A stretch of 64,000 bases of DNA from Opisthocomus hoazin (GCF_030867145.1 NC_134415.1:15726417-15790416), one strand, 5' to 3'. Shown: positions 38,401 through 51,161, counted from the first letter of the stretch. The notes: generated by a model from the sequence alone, not told the origin. Numbers and translations are program-made.

Positions 38401-41400
38401 ATTTGTAGCAGCTATCAGCCCAGGGTGATCTAATGGTGCTGCAATTTCACATACTCACATTCCTCGATTCAAACCTACCATGAGCCTAGATGATCCATTT
38501 GTCTCCCCATTGGATAGCAAATAATAGGGGTTTAGATGCCAGATAGGAATGCAGTGCAACGGGGGAAGTTTAAAGCTCCTATTTATTTGGGACTTCCCCA
38601 TATTGAGGTCAGCACCGATAGGAGGGCCAATGGAGCAGGAAGGACATTGTGGGCTATTGCCTGCTCTTTGCAATCGATTCCTTTCAAATCTGTGCAGGAT
38701 GCAGCCTTGTCATCCTGTTTGAAAACATTCTTCACATGTTGGAGTTTTCAGTGCTAAGAGAAAAGGTGGCTAAAGGCTGTCTTACGGCCACAGCGATCAA
38801 GAGACACACATATTTGTGAGGATGAGCGTCACATAATAGTTCTTTGTATCATCCTGCTGGCTCACTGCACCTGTGCAGGCATTGTGTTTTTTAGGAAGTG
38901 TTTCAGTTTACAATATCCTGTACTGCTCAGCTGAAACCACAGCTATTTACAGCAAATGGCAATACTACTCCAAAATGAGAAGTGCTGGAATGTAGAAGTT
39001 CAGTGTTTCTTGATCCTTCTCTAGTGTCAACTGTCACGTCCCAACCCACAGAAATTATTATTTTGCTGTAAGGTAATTCAGTTCAGATCAGGATCTGTCT
39101 CTCCAGTTGATATTTCCCTTCAAGTATTTCCTGTTGAGGAGAGTAAAACTTTTTTACCTTGCAGAAAAGGAATCCCCCAAACCGTAAGGCATGCATAATA
39201 ATGTCAGTGGCACTATCTTCTTGTCAGTTTGATGCCCAGGCAGGACTTTCTATTAACAGCACATTTTGCCAAGTCTCGGCAGCAAAGTATCAGCAAGTTC
39301 CATGGGAAGTAGTAATGAACTATAAAGCCCACCTGTTTGCATGCTGCATCATTATGGTAGCTTGCTTTTAATGGCACATTCCTTCCTACATTTTTATTTC
39401 CATTTCAATTTTAAGAGACTGCATATTTCAAGATTTATTTCCCTAAGTGTTAATAATGTTAATTTGTTAATATTGTGGGATTTTATTTATTCTAAATAAC
39501 AGTGTAATTTAAAATTGCATATAAATAACTTGCTAGTTAACATGCTCTAAACTCGTAAATGTTATTAGGCATATTGCCAGGCAGAGAGTTACCAGAAGTC
39601 AACAAATGTTCCTTTGAACTCAAGTGGGCTGTAAGAGAACCTCTCTCAGGCAAAATCCCTGGGACTGCTCCACAGCAGCGAGTGCTGGGCATGGTGACTG
39701 GCTTTACAGACCAAACCTTTAATTTGGAAGTTTGGATTTTAAAAATCCAACTTTTATCCCGGTAACGTACATCGATGTGTGTAAGCTCTTTAAATAGGAC
39801 CCCCCTTTATTTCTTGCGGGTCACTGTGTGTGGAGGGATGGCTCTGTGGGGCCTGTGAGCTGCCACCAAACACTTTGCAAGTTTTTTAGGAGGGTAGACC
39901 TATACTCTGAAAGGCTGTACATCACAAAATAGGTTTCTGACAGAACTAAGTGAGAAGAATTTGTCAGCACTCGTGAAGTTTCACAGCTCAGAAATGCAGT
40001 TCCACACAGAGAGGGTATTGTTAACCAGCGTGCAATTTCTGCAGGATGTCATGAATCACAGGTTGTGGGACACCCTCCTGAAAGGCTCCATAAATTCTGA
40101 GTCACTTTTAAAACAAACACTACACAATGGCAAGCAAGGCCAAAGTAAGGTAATATGAAAACACTGAGATGCAGAAACAGGTTCCCTTCCTCTGTCTCCT
40201 CCCAGCTGATAACTTCCTCCCTTCTCCAAACCACAATGCTGAGAGCTCTGGCATCCCTTCAGGAAGGACTGCCTCTGCACCCCACGTGTGCATCCTACTG
40301 AATCAGAGCCTGAGTAAAGATTAGCTCAGGACTTCAGGAACTGGTCAAATGTGAGTAAACGCTAAGTGAGACATGTTCCTTTCATGATGGAATCCACTAG
40401 GGAATTTATTGTAATCTGCTCTAGCATTTTTTTCAACTAAGTATTTTTTTAAGTCATTTTTCATAGCTGGACATGTCGTAAGAGAGTCATCAGATGACAT
40501 TTTTCCATGATGCCAAGGGTTTTTTTTGCAAAAGATGTGTCTATACTGCATAAAATATACAACTGAGATTTGCATGTCAGTTCGGAGTCCAGTTAAAAAT
40601 GGAATAGACTGAGTAGAAAAGTCATCTCTTCAAGCATAGAAATGCAAGATAGCTGCACATGACTGAAAATCCAAAGCTGAGCACTAATACCCTAGCTTTA
40701 AGCTGATGCGGCTGCAATATTAAACTGAAGGTTGGTGAATCTACCTGAAATATTCATAAGGAACTCAAAGTTGATGGGAAAAAAAGACGCTCTCACCTCT
40801 TACAAAAATATCAAAATGGAGGAAAAATAGGTATCTGAAAGCAATTTCAGATTTTTCTATTTCTTTACTTTTCACAGCCTCGAACAGACAACCACAAGTC
40901 AAAAATGAAGATGCATGCAATGGAGGCAGCAGTGCAGTTTTCTCCTCTCTGTGCAGTGCTAGCTCAGACCCAGCAAGGTTTGTTAGATTCCATGTTGCCT
41001 GCACTTACAGGAGGGCTTGTGACAAACTTTTGGGCTTTTTTTTTTAATTCCATCGTCATGTGATGTCAACTCAAATTTACAATATACACATACCTCTTTG
41101 TAGCAACGTGAAAATTTAGACCAAATAGAAGGAACTATTCTTAGAGGTTTCAGAGCAAGGCTGCTGAAAGTACTGAAAATCTTGTAACAAAAACACTTTG
41201 TGTGTTTCTAGTAAACTGGCAGATGTTACTAACTGACTGCATTTGTTCCACTCCAGTAGTTTTTACAGACAGAAGTGAAGTATAATACACCTATAACAAA
41301 CAACATTAAAAAAAAAAAAAGGAAAGCCAACATTAAACATACCAGACCCCAAAAGTATTGCGGTTACTTAAGAAAAACAAATTATGTCATTCAGCAGAAA

Positions 41401-44400
41401 GACTGTTGATTAGAGTTTGGTACACGTCTCTCTTCTTAAATACGTATTCCAGTCATACCACTTTGGTGAAGAGATTACTCAAAAAGAGTAATTTAACTAA
41501 AACAGAATGGGATTTAAAGTATTCTGTGAGTGTCAAAATTTCCCCCAAAACATAAGCACCTGGCTCTGGACTATGCTAGTACAAGCAGAATTCCTACTGA
41601 ATTAAGTGGGAGTTCTCTTATTCTAGGATTTAATTACACTAACAGGGCACTTTTTGCCTATAGTTAATGGCCAGTTTGTAGGCTGTTACCACATTTAAAA
41701 AGATTAGTCCAGTTGCTTCCCCAATGATCCTCTAGGATGACAACATATTTATGTGTGGGATGGTGAGGAAGGGAGAGAAGGAATTAATGACAGTTATATT
41801 TTTCAGATGAAAGTATTTTTGTCTGAGGAAAAAAAACACCACTACTTATCACAAGCAAATGATTTTTTCCAGCACTGCCATATTATTATCCTATGCAATT
41901 TGATCAGTGCTTTAATCACATACAGTATGTTGTTTGTTTAGTCAGATGTCGGGTCATCTAATTATGTAACAGGAGTACTGGTAAAAACATTACCATAATT
42001 GATGTGAATATTATGAAAATTAAAACATATATAACAGTTATATTTGTCGTCATGTTTCCAGCTATTTTTCTGCAAATGTACAAGGTATCTTACAAAATGG
42101 TGATATGTTTAAAAAATATATTTCAGATTTTATCATGCTAAACATTATTAAGCTTTCCCTATATTTTATTTCCACTAATACTTTTCAGTCTAAAATAAAT
42201 TGCTAAATCTTTACCGTGTGTAAGAAGAAGGTGTGAACCTGCATGTCCTGGATTAGCTACTTCCATCTTTCTCAAACTATGGGCTCCCAAAAATTTTCCT
42301 GTGCAGATACAAACCTACTGATGATGAGAATGCTTTTCTTTTCATAAGCCCCTGAGAAGTGGGCACCAGGGTCCACAGACAAAGGTTCAATACCAGTGCT
42401 CCAAAAGTAAGGTAGCAACTTGCTTCTCTTAACTGCTCTGGGGACACACTGGGCAACAGGAAAAATTCAGACCTTAGAAATGTTGGAGGTTTTGGTGGTT
42501 TCAAGTTTGGCTCGTGACTTGTGTAAATTGTAAACTGGGTAATATTTGTGGGACTGTGGAATAGGTAATTTTATAAATTTTGCATTTTACATGCAGATTT
42601 AGTTGATGTTGATGCAGAAGGTAGACATAGCTAATCACATTTGTGAGAAGGGAGAACTCTGTGGTGTTTACGGAGTCTATGGTGGAGGCAGACATAATCC
42701 CAACCTACAGGGCACGGGATGGGGACTGCACCGCTGTGTGCAGCAGGAGATACAGAAGTGCACACCATAGTAAATACATAGTAAAGACATGTCTCTGTGA
42801 AGTGTATTTCTGTAAGTGACACTTGCATGTGATTTCACACCAGTGTCATGCCACGATCTTAACAGTTATTCTCGATTTACAGTAAAAGCAGTTGAGATTC
42901 AATTTCATAGTACTTAAACAATGTGCGAAGGCCAACACAAGCAAAGATGAATCATTCCTTTGTTTCCAGTGGGAATAGGGTCTCAAAAATACATTAATGG
43001 CAAAGAAAACAGGTAATTGTTGATTTTTAGCTCAGGTCTAAGTACATGAACAGCAGAGCTATGCTCAAGTGTATCCACTCTGGTACTATATTCAGTTACG
43101 GGACATACCATGATGTCTGACGTCTGAGGTTATATTTACTGGTTTTAAGTGTATGCTCAATTGCACCATTCTGTGGTGTGCTGTGGGAAAACTGGTCTGT
43201 CTTTTGTGAGTACCTGTACAGATGAGACTTTGTCCCATAAACATAGTAAACGACTTTCAGCTTGGCACGCTGAATTTTTCTCTCTGCAACCTCTATTCCA
43301 ATCAGTGGTAAGGCATGAATCCAGCTTGGAGCGTGATCTGTTCCAGCTGTTGGCATTAATGCAACTTTCATTTTGGAACCAGGAGGTAAATGCAAGACAT
43401 GAGACATGTTTGAAGACATTTTGTGAGTAATTTGTTGTTAGCTAGCAATACGCCTGGCTAACAACAACGTGCAGACACAGGGGCAGCTGGTAGAGATTTT
43501 TCTAGCTGTGAAATCCCATATTGCTGATCAATGATGTTGCGGTGAGGCTGCAAGCAGAAAGCAATGAAACAGCCCTGTCTTGGAGACCAGAAGGGATGTC
43601 AGAACGGCCAGAACTACAAGAAGAGGCAGGTCTCATGAAGTTTGTTGGAAGAGCTTGCCCCTTCACTTATCCAGTAAAGATGAGCCCTTAAGGAATCTGT
43701 ATAAAAAACACAATAGCAGATCTTCCAGTGCTCTAAATATACACCATCCAAATCCAAAAATTAAGAAAAACTGAAGCTACATCACAGATGGAATTGCCCT
43801 ATCACCCAGACAGGACACTGTGGTCTGCAAGTATTTGCTGTCTTCTGCTGCTGTATTGATATCTAGCCGAGGCAGTATGCAAGGAGCCGAAGGAGAGCAC
43901 TGGCTTGCTAAGCGATGCTCTTACATGAGCCAGTGGGGCTTGTGTGGTGGGGGGGAAGGGGCTCTGTAGCAGGCGATGCTGGGGAAACACAACCTTCTGT
44001 GAGGGCACATGGAACTGCTTCCTGGGAGAAACTCTGCCTGCCTCCCTCTGCAACCTCTGCCTTCCAGCACTAAAAACCGGAATAGAGCTCTAATCTTCAT
44101 CTGCGTCAAAAACAAGATTCTGACCAAATTTGGTTGTCATGCTGGATTCACAATGTGTTCTCAAAAGAGTTTCTTGGAAGTGAAACTTGGGGAGCAATTG
44201 TTTAACTTAATGGCAAGAGTATGAGGAATGTGAGATGCATATGTGATACCTGGATTCGGGACTGAAATCTCTTCTGTTACCTTTGTTTTATCCTCTGTGA
44301 ATGCTCATTTTCAGTAAGTGAAGGTCATGTAAAATGACTCTTTAGCAGCCCACATCCACACCCAGCCGACTTCAGCATTTCCTAATTAGGTTATATTCAA

Positions 44401-46359
44401 TCTTTATAATGTGCTAGTAATAGATGTGGTACTGTAGCGTAATCTCAACTGATATTATTCACTTCCCAGGAATGTAGAACTGAAGCTGCTCTGCAGGCTC
44501 TGACTGAAAACAATGGGCGTGCAGCTGACAAATAAAAGTAGCTGTTTTACATGCCCTGGTCTATTTGAATGCCATTGTTTAAGCGATGTCTGCTGAACAG
44601 GTATTCACATTAGAAAAACAAGCACAATTACAATTTTCTGATGTGGCAGCTATTTTTGAAACTCATTAAAGCTTGCTAGTGCTTTTCCCATGCAATGAAA
44701 AACTGGAATTGCCTGTTGTAATATTGGCTGGCAGTTATGAATGGTTTCAGCTCACATTTTATAATGAAGCAATGAACTCACGCTGTATAATTGCAGGCTA
44801 TCCCCAAGAATATTTTTATTCAGCATTATTGTCAGACTAAATTAAAACCGCCGAAGAGCCTGAATCCTCAAGATGCCAGGTGCTCTCAACTCCCACAGTA
44901 GTTAATGGAAGGGCAAAGTACTCAGCAGTTTCAGAATTAGTCTCTAAATGCTGATAGTGATGCACAAATTTTCATATTAAGCAAGACAACATTTTGCAGA
45001 GCTCTCATTGTTCTGGCTCTTCTTTTTCTTTGTAAAGTGAGCAATTATACTGAAAGTAATATTTATTTTATGCTGTATCGATTTATTACATTTAGATGAG
45101 CTACTGCAATATCCTTTCAAGTGACTTTTGGTTTACTTTTCCCCTTCTAAGCTTAAAACAGACATTAACATACTTTTATTAAAAATTAATTAGTGATGCA
45201 TTTGAGGCTGCTGGTGATCACAGATAGTGGCATTCATCTGGCATGAGAGATTTCTTTGCATCCCCTCGTGCCAAGCGCTGTGAAATTTTTGTCCTTTTCT
45301 CCCCAGAGAGTTCTGCAGAGAAAAGTGCTTTGAGCTTAGGGGACCCAGAGAGAGCAGATGAAAAAAAATACGGAAAAGCCCTTTGGGGCAATATGTGAAC
45401 TACCCCCTCCTTTCACCAGCTGAATCACGCTTCACCCCATGCACTCCCCCAGGCAGTACTGGGCAGCCTGGGAAGACGGGGGAGGTGGGGGGAAGGCTGG
45501 TGCACTTGTGCTTCCACTTGGCGTTTCATAATGCAGTAGGAAAAGGCAGAGCAGGAAAGCCAAATCTTGTGCAGTGTTTGAATACCAAGAAAAAGCTGAA
45601 AGTCAAACATCCATCATTAATATGTATGAGGTCAGGCAAAAGCCGTGCTCAAACCGTGGGTCAATTAGTCCTTCTTTTCTCCCCTGGGTCCAAAGTGTTA
45701 TCACCACAGAGTATAATGAGTTAAAGCCAAGTAATGTCCTCTGGAGTTCAGAGGTCACAGAACGAGAGTCGAAAAAATGGGTTCCAAATATTGTAAGTCT
45801 TTCAACACTGTTTTCTAGGTATTCTGTTAAATATCCCACTGGGAGGCTTCTTTTCTTCAAACCTAACCACATTTCTTCGGACTTTCTTCTCTGAGTGATT
45901 TCAAATATATAAAGAATTTAGATGAAAAACAGATCTGTATTTTTTCATTGTTGAAAAAATGGTAGTAAATGCTCACTTCTCAGAAGAGTGATAGTGATTT
46001 TATTTATAGAAATTCCCAGAGTGACAGTTATAGAAGTAATCTGTGGCAAACAAGTTGCAGAAGATTTTTCCCTCAGTCAGATCATGTTCTTTCTTTCCAA
46101 CACTGCAGAACAATTTCCGTGAAAAGAAGCTGTATTATGTAGCCCTGATTATTGTTTCAACTTGGTAAGAGCAAACAGTGAGAAAAAACTATACGGTTGG
46201 AGAAAATAGCAGTCTCCAAATAGGATTGTTATAAAGAAGATGGTCTCACTGTTCTCCGGGCTCAGTGAGAGAAGAAAGTGGACTAACTTGCAGCAGAGAG
46301 AGATGTACATTGTGTATCTGTTGGGAAAATAGAAAAAATACAGCTAGTGAAGGAATGAG
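32494..46359. other. Intergenic DNA without supported genes
   Basis: About 14 kb of AT-rich DNA. No exon, RNA gene or clear repeat was identified. GC-richer sequence at 37,560-38,400 carries overlapping open frames of 131-146 codons on both strands, with no recognisable domain. Short A or T runs occur (for example about 41308-41320). I see no CR1 tail or 3' end in this stretch. Confidence 0.5.
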
Positions 46360-46704
46360 ACTAGGGAGCTACCTCGGGAGGTTGTGGAATTTCTATCAGT
46401 GGATGCTTTTAGGAACAGAGGATAAATGAACACGTGTAGGAAGAGCCTAGGCATGTGGTTGCCCAACTTGCCCACGGTGCCACGGGGATCTGGGAGGGAC
46501 CGTGAAAGGTGGCTGAGGAGATGATATAGCAGCCTGTTCCAGGGAACTCTGAAGGGCCTGTGTCTCCCCTGGAAAAGAGCATGGTGAGGTCCAGAGGCTT
46601 TGGAAGGTTTTAAAAGTTAAGTGTTTGATCCTGCATCAGAGCACAACGTGGAGGAGATGACCCCAAAGTCCCTTCTGAGCCTACAGCTCTGTTGCTCTAT
46701 AATG
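46360..46704 (+). mobile_element. Old CR1-like 3' end, interrupted
   Basis: The left part (46360-46455) resembles the 3' region of old CR1 lineages: 'gaggttgtggaatttctatca', then a TTTTAGGAACAG and GATAAATGAACAC block. The right part (46627-46704) reads as the matching terminus, 'gatcctgcatcaga ... ggagatgacc', then 'agtcccttctgagcctacag' and the tail-like CTCTGTTGCTCTATAATG. About 170 bases between the two (46456-46626) do not fit the CR1 pattern and may be an insertion or a lineage-specific segment. The match is by eye to a diverged family, so the boundaries are approximate. Confidence 0.55.
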
Positions 46705-48689
46705 TAACTTATGAGAAGTGTTGTGCGTTTGGATATGTTTGCATTGGTAATTGACATGAGCTATTAAAAAAGAGACAAATATTTAGACTATTCCTATATC
46801 ATATTGTTAACCACTATTTAGCAGTAGTATTTCAGAATGCGATCTTCAGGAACTCTGGGAAATAGCACTGGACAGTTTTTGAAAAAGGTTTCAGTAGCCT
46901 TTTCTTGTTTATGGTGGTAGTATGAAGAGTGTTTACACTAAATAGTTGAACTTCTTAGCTTCCAGAGCTTATGTTAATCACATGTACTTTAAAGATCATA
47001 AAACCTTTGTGAAAGTACAGCTTTTAAGCAGACAATTTCAAAGCATAACAGACTGCTTAACAATCCTTACTAAACTCATGATCTAGCTCCAGCTGAAAGA
47101 AATGCAAAAGCACCACAGACTGGAGTTGGGCATATATAAATAAAACAAATATTATGAGGAATAGAAGTTGTCCTGATTCAGCAAAGCACTAAACAAATAC
47201 TTACATTCTCTAGATATCCCAGGGACACAAGTATTCAAGTATTTAAGTACTCAAGCATGCCTGCCATTTCGGAATCTTAAGATCACGCTTCAAAGTCCAG
47301 TTTTAGTTCCTAATGAAAGAGCTTTGAAATGGCAGGACAGACAGCATAAATCTGTGGTGGAAAGAGACAAAACAGCAGAGGATCCCATTGCTCCTTCTTG
47401 GTGATCAATTAAAAATCTGCATGTTATTAATAATGCTGATACTTAACTGCTAAGGAAGTTGAAGAAATTCAGAACCGAGGCTCTCCTAGGAACCTTGGTT
47501 CTGCCTCTGGCCCCTACACTTCTGCCTTCTGGGGTTTCCCATAACACACTAAGCTGGGGAAGGGATCGGCGTTTTTTCTGCAGAGAAACTGAAACTTATC
47601 TCTAAATCATTAGTGACTCAAAACACTAACTGTATTTATGTGTACACATAACACTTTCCTATTAATATGTCCTTTGCTCCTTCCTAAGAGAACAAACCAG
47701 TATGGTTATGGCCTATGACGGTACACTCGGGAGCAATGCAGAGTACAGAACATGCTCCTTGTACCGGGCAATGCAGCCTGCCTTGGATAACCTTGGGGTA
47801 ACTAACACGGGATTGGAAAAGGTAGGAGCAACGATGCAAGAACAACAGAAATGGTGTGGCTGCGGCTTTGGGCCGAATAGGCTTTTAGGGCTAAATAGAG
47901 GCAGGTCGTCTCCTCACCATGGTGGAAACAAGCATGAATCTCAGCAGGGATAAAGACACGGGAAAACTGAAAAGCTGGAGCAGGTGCCGCAGGTCAGAGG
48001 TGCAGGAGGTCACCATATGAAAGAGCACAAGAGAGAAACTCGAGTTAAACCAACTGTGGCACAGTACAGTGGCACATCAAGGTCTGAAACCCAGCCCTCG
48101 GAAAAGAGAAGAACCAGGGAAAGTATTCAGAAGAGTCAGGGATGTGTGACATGACTGAGACAAGGTTTTGAGTGTGCCGCTGGAAAATGTTGCCAGGCTG
48201 TTATTACAGCAAATGAATCCATGTGTCTGTCCGTTTTGTTCTCAGAAATGGTTGTGTGGATTTTCTCCAGCTTCATCATGTAGGGCCGCACACATGCATG
48301 CCCACACACATGTCCTTTCTGACCTAAAAACAAGTACGAGCAATGTCATCCCTCGAGTGTCCCTTTTAAAAAAGTTTTAAACCACTTAAATTAGGTTCCT
48401 AAATGAGAAAGTAGTCTCAAGAGTAGAGTTGGTAGAATAAAGGTATTGTGGAGTGCGTTCATGCAGGATAAGTAATTGAATAATTGCAAAGTTGGAAATG
48501 TATCCAAAGAAGCCAGGATTTATTACAGAGTTCTTTTTTCTTTTGCTTACACAAACTTTTTAATAGCTGTTTTCTCTGACTGTCCTTCTGCATAAACTGG
48601 GAGCAGCCTCTGGGCTGCTCTCAAATTTACTTTGGCTTCTGCGATAGCAATTAAGAATTACTGGAACCATGCAGTCCCCGGCCATGCCT
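46705..48689. other. Non-coding DNA between CR1 and a GC-rich patch
   Basis: AT-rich DNA. An 83-codon plus-strand frame (47702-47953) is the only sizeable open frame and has no recognisable domain or splice context. Confidence 0.5.
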
Positions 48690-48895
48690 CCAGCACTGCC
48701 GGAGGCCGCGGCACAGAGCCCACCCCGCTCCCTTGGGCAGCAGCGGGGCCGTTGCCGCCAGCCACCCGCTCCGTCGGTGTCCGCTCCCAGCTGGGGGACC
48801 ACACGCCGGCCACGGGCAGGGACCCTCTGCACCGAGCCCTTGCTCCGGCAGCGCGAGGCACTTCACCCACAGCTGTGAAACGGACACGCAGAGGG
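48690..48895. promoter_or_regulatory. Small CpG-rich patch
   Basis: About 200 bases with some 20 CpG dinucleotides and roughly two-thirds G+C, in otherwise AT-rich DNA about 1.4 kb upstream of the main CpG island. Overlapping open frames on both strands here come from the base composition. I see no good splice donor. It could be an outlying regulatory or alternative promoter element of the downstream gene, or simply a GC-rich relic. Confidence 0.45.
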
Positions 48896-48934
48896 CTTGG
48901 GGTATTTTAAAAAAAATCATGTCATGTAAATCAT

Positions 48935-49255
48935 ATGGCTAAAAGGAGGGGACCTAATATATACTTACAAATATCTGAAGGGTGGGTGTCAGGAGGATGG
49001 GGCCAATCTCTTTTCAGTGGTGCCCAGCGGCAGGACAAGGGGCAATGGGCACAAACTGAAGCACAGGAAGTTCCGTCTGAACATGAGGAAGAACTTCTTC
49101 CCTCTGAGGGTGACGGAGCACTGGAACAGGCTGCCCAGGGAGGCTGTGGAGTCTCCTTCTCTGGGGATATTCAAAACCCACCTGGACAAGGTCCTCTACA
49201 GCCTACTGTAGGTGACCCTGCTTCCAACCCCTACCATTCTGTGATTTTGTGATTT
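48935..49255 (+). mobile_element. CR1 LINE 3' end, plus strand, with octamer tail
   Basis: Contains the typical CR1 3' sequence in order: 'aaatatctgaagggtgggtg', 'ttttcagtggtgcccagcgg', 'ggcaatgggcacaaactgaa', 'ggaagttccgtctgaacatg', 'aggctgtggagtctccttct'. It ends with CCAACCCCTACCATTCTGTGATTTTGTGATT, the degenerate (ATTCTGTG)n tail. About 40 bases normally found between CCCTGCTT and TTCCAACC are missing; the deletion endpoints appear to share CTT. The coding part is absent because of 5' truncation. Confidence 0.93.
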
Positions 49256-50079
49256 TCACGCCATTGAAAATACTTCAGCAATGAGAAATTTCATGCGAAA
49301 GGGCAGCATTTGCTGCGTAAGTTTTGTTTCAGATAGCAGGATCAGGGTACAAACTGCTGCGTATGACCCGATGTTTCCTGCCCAGAGATGTCGCCCCGTG
49401 TGTGTGAGGGCATGGCAGTCTGCGGGCATGCCGAATATTACCATCTGGACACCTTGCAATGAAAATGTTCTCTGAATTCGGGCATTGTATTTACAGAAAA
49501 GAAAACACAATTGCCCCGTGGTAAAGTGCTTTAGCATTCAAGTGCTCCAATGCTAACAACGTGAAGAGAGCAAAGGGGAAAATTCTCTCGCCCAGATGTG
49601 GGTATGTAAACGTATTCTAAAATAAGTATACATTTGTGTACGATGCATCCACTGTTTACACTTACTTAAAAATGCCATACATAATGAAGATTATGCAAAT
49701 ATTTATAAAAATACCTTAGCCCTGGCAAGGTCTGTACTACGCTCAGTATTTCAACGAGTGCACACGCAGTGCTTGTGTGGCAGCGCCAAACGCAACATTT
49801 TGAAAAACGACCCCTCGGTAAATGCGTCGGACGTGGGCTGTGGAGTTCGGGTACCTGCCAACAGAAACCTCTGCGAGGATGTCACTGGGAGAAGTGAAAC
49901 AACACCGGGGTCTCCGTCTGGATTAACCATGGAACTTGTTAAAAAATTTAACGCCAGCTCCAGTATTTATGGGCTTCCCAGTCAGCAATCTGCTGGGCTG
50001 CCAGCAGCTATTTTGAGCCCCATCCCGCTCTGGGCAAGGCAGTTTCACTCGTATAAAACAGCTGGGCAGGTGCTCTCAA
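49256..50079. other. Upstream flank of the CpG island
   Basis: Transitional composition, with CpG becoming frequent from about 49740. A 143-codon open frame (49758-50189, plus) crosses into the island and shows no protein family resemblance. A TATA-like sequence lies at 50052. Distal promoter sequence is the most economical reading. Confidence 0.5.
50052..50058 (+). promoter_or_regulatory. TATA-like box upstream of the CpG island exon
   Basis: TATAAAA, followed at once by the E-box CAGCTG (50060-50065). It sits about 660 bases before the candidate first donor at 50715. Many CpG-island promoters lack a TATA box, so use of this one is uncertain. A start near 50085 would give a first exon of about 630 bases. 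Confidence 0.35.
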
Positions 50080-50599
50080 ACCGGTTATTAAAGGGCTCTT
50101 GGGCCCAGCGGTGGCGATGCGGGATGCGATGTGGCAGGAGCCGCCGCCGTTCACCCGCGGAGCCCCGAGCGCTCCTTAGCAACGCGTGAGCAACGGAGGG
50201 GAGGCGGAGGGAGCGGGTGGAGGCCTCGCCCTTGGCGGAGCGGGGAGCTGAGGGAGAGAGGGTCGGGGTGGAAAATCAGCAGCTTTTAAGCGCCTCTCCG
50301 CGCTGGGGGGAACGGGGGCGGCGCACCCGAGGGGCTCGGCCTCCCGGCGCTCCCCGCAACGAGCTCAAACCAAAAAAAACCACACCCAAACCGGAGGAAA
50401 CCCCTCTTCCTGCTGACCGCTGCCGGGCTCCCCGGCCCGCTCCCTCCCGCCTCCCGGGCGGCGCTCCGCGGCGCCGGGATTTCCCTGCAGCCCGCAGCCC
50501 CGCCGCCAGCGCCGCCCCCCCGCCGCTCCCGCTCGCCGCCCGCGGCCCCGCGCCGCGCCCCCGGCACTCGCGGCGCCGCCCGCCCGCGCACTGACGGAC

Positions 50600-50714
50600 G
50601 CTCGCAGGTGCCGTGCCCGCCCCGGGCCGCGGCGCCGCTGCCCTCCCGGCCCCGCACCGGCGGCAGCGAGCGAGCGAGCGAGCGGGGAGCGGCAGGGAAG
50701 CCGCCGGCCGCGCC
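50600..50714 (+). other. Candidate non-coding first exon (3' part)
   Basis: The sequence ending GCCGGCCGCGCC at 50714 is followed by GTGAGT, a strong donor. No ATG-initiated frame continues into a plausible coding exon from here, so the exon is most simply 5' untranslated. Only its 3' boundary is supported; the start given is nominal, since the transcription start cannot be read from sequence. The exon holds the (GAGC)n repeat. The product of the gene cannot be named. Confidence 0.5.
50665..50684 (+). repeat. GAGC tetranucleotide repeat in the first-exon candidate
   Basis: About five AGCG units in the GC-rich exon, 30 bases upstream of the donor. This type of short repeat is common in CpG-island 5' UTRs. 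Confidence 0.9.
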
Positions 50715-50720
50715 GTGAGT
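50715..50720 (+). other. Candidate 5' splice donor
   Basis: GTGAGT, matching the metazoan donor consensus after the exon end CGCC. It points to transcription on the plus strand. If used with the acceptor at 53983-53984, it makes an intron of 3270 bases. Confidence 0.55.
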
Positions 50721-51133
50721 CGGGGAGCGGGGGCGCGGGTCGGGCCGGGCCGCCGGGCTGCGCGGCCGGGGCCGGGGGCTGGCGGGGGGCCCGGCGTGGC
50801 CCCGCTTCCCCTGCGGAGCGACGGCGGGGCCGCTCGGGGACGGGGAGGGAGGGGAGAGCATCCATTAACCCTCGCGTTCGGCTGCCGGGGGAGGGGAGGG
50901 TTTGCGCCGGGGCGATCGCGTTGCTGAGACCGCCTGGGGTGTTCCTGCGTTCGCCCCTGGAACCGGGTTGCGTTTTCTTCCCCTGCGTGTTTAGCCGTAC
51001 CCGATTTTATGCCCTTGTCCCGAGGGCGGCGGGCGTGCCTGCACCGGCCCGAAGGAGCGCGGGCAGTGGCGGTGCGGGTGTCGCCTTGTGCTGAGCCTTG
51101 CTGCCGGGGCTGACAATAGCCGAGCGCTGGAGC

Positions 51134-51161
51134 GGGGCTGGGGCTGGGGTTGGCGCTGGGG
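51134..51161 (+). other. G-quadruplex motif at the start of intron 1
   Basis: Four G4 tracts lie at 51134-51137, 51140-51143, 51146-51149 and 51158-51161, with loops of CT, CT and an 8-base loop. This fits the canonical G-quadruplex pattern with four-layer stems. It lies on the non-template strand of the inferred gene, 420 bases past the first donor, near the edge of the CpG island. Structures of this kind often accompany open promoter chromatin and R-loops. Confidence 0.8.

Noticed and set aside
37898..38408. Overlapping open frames of 131 and 146 codons on opposite strands
   Set aside because: Locally GC-richer sequence. The frames overlap on both strands and have no domain or splice support.
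48935..49252. 105-codon plus-strand frame across the CR1 3' end
   Set aside because: This is the CR1 3' non-coding region; the frame is incidental.
50217..50927. Long open frames (104-191 codons) on both strands through the CpG island
   Set aside because: Extreme G+C with few TA-containing stops makes all frames open. The products are Pro/Ala/Arg/Gly-rich with no domain, and both strands are equally open.
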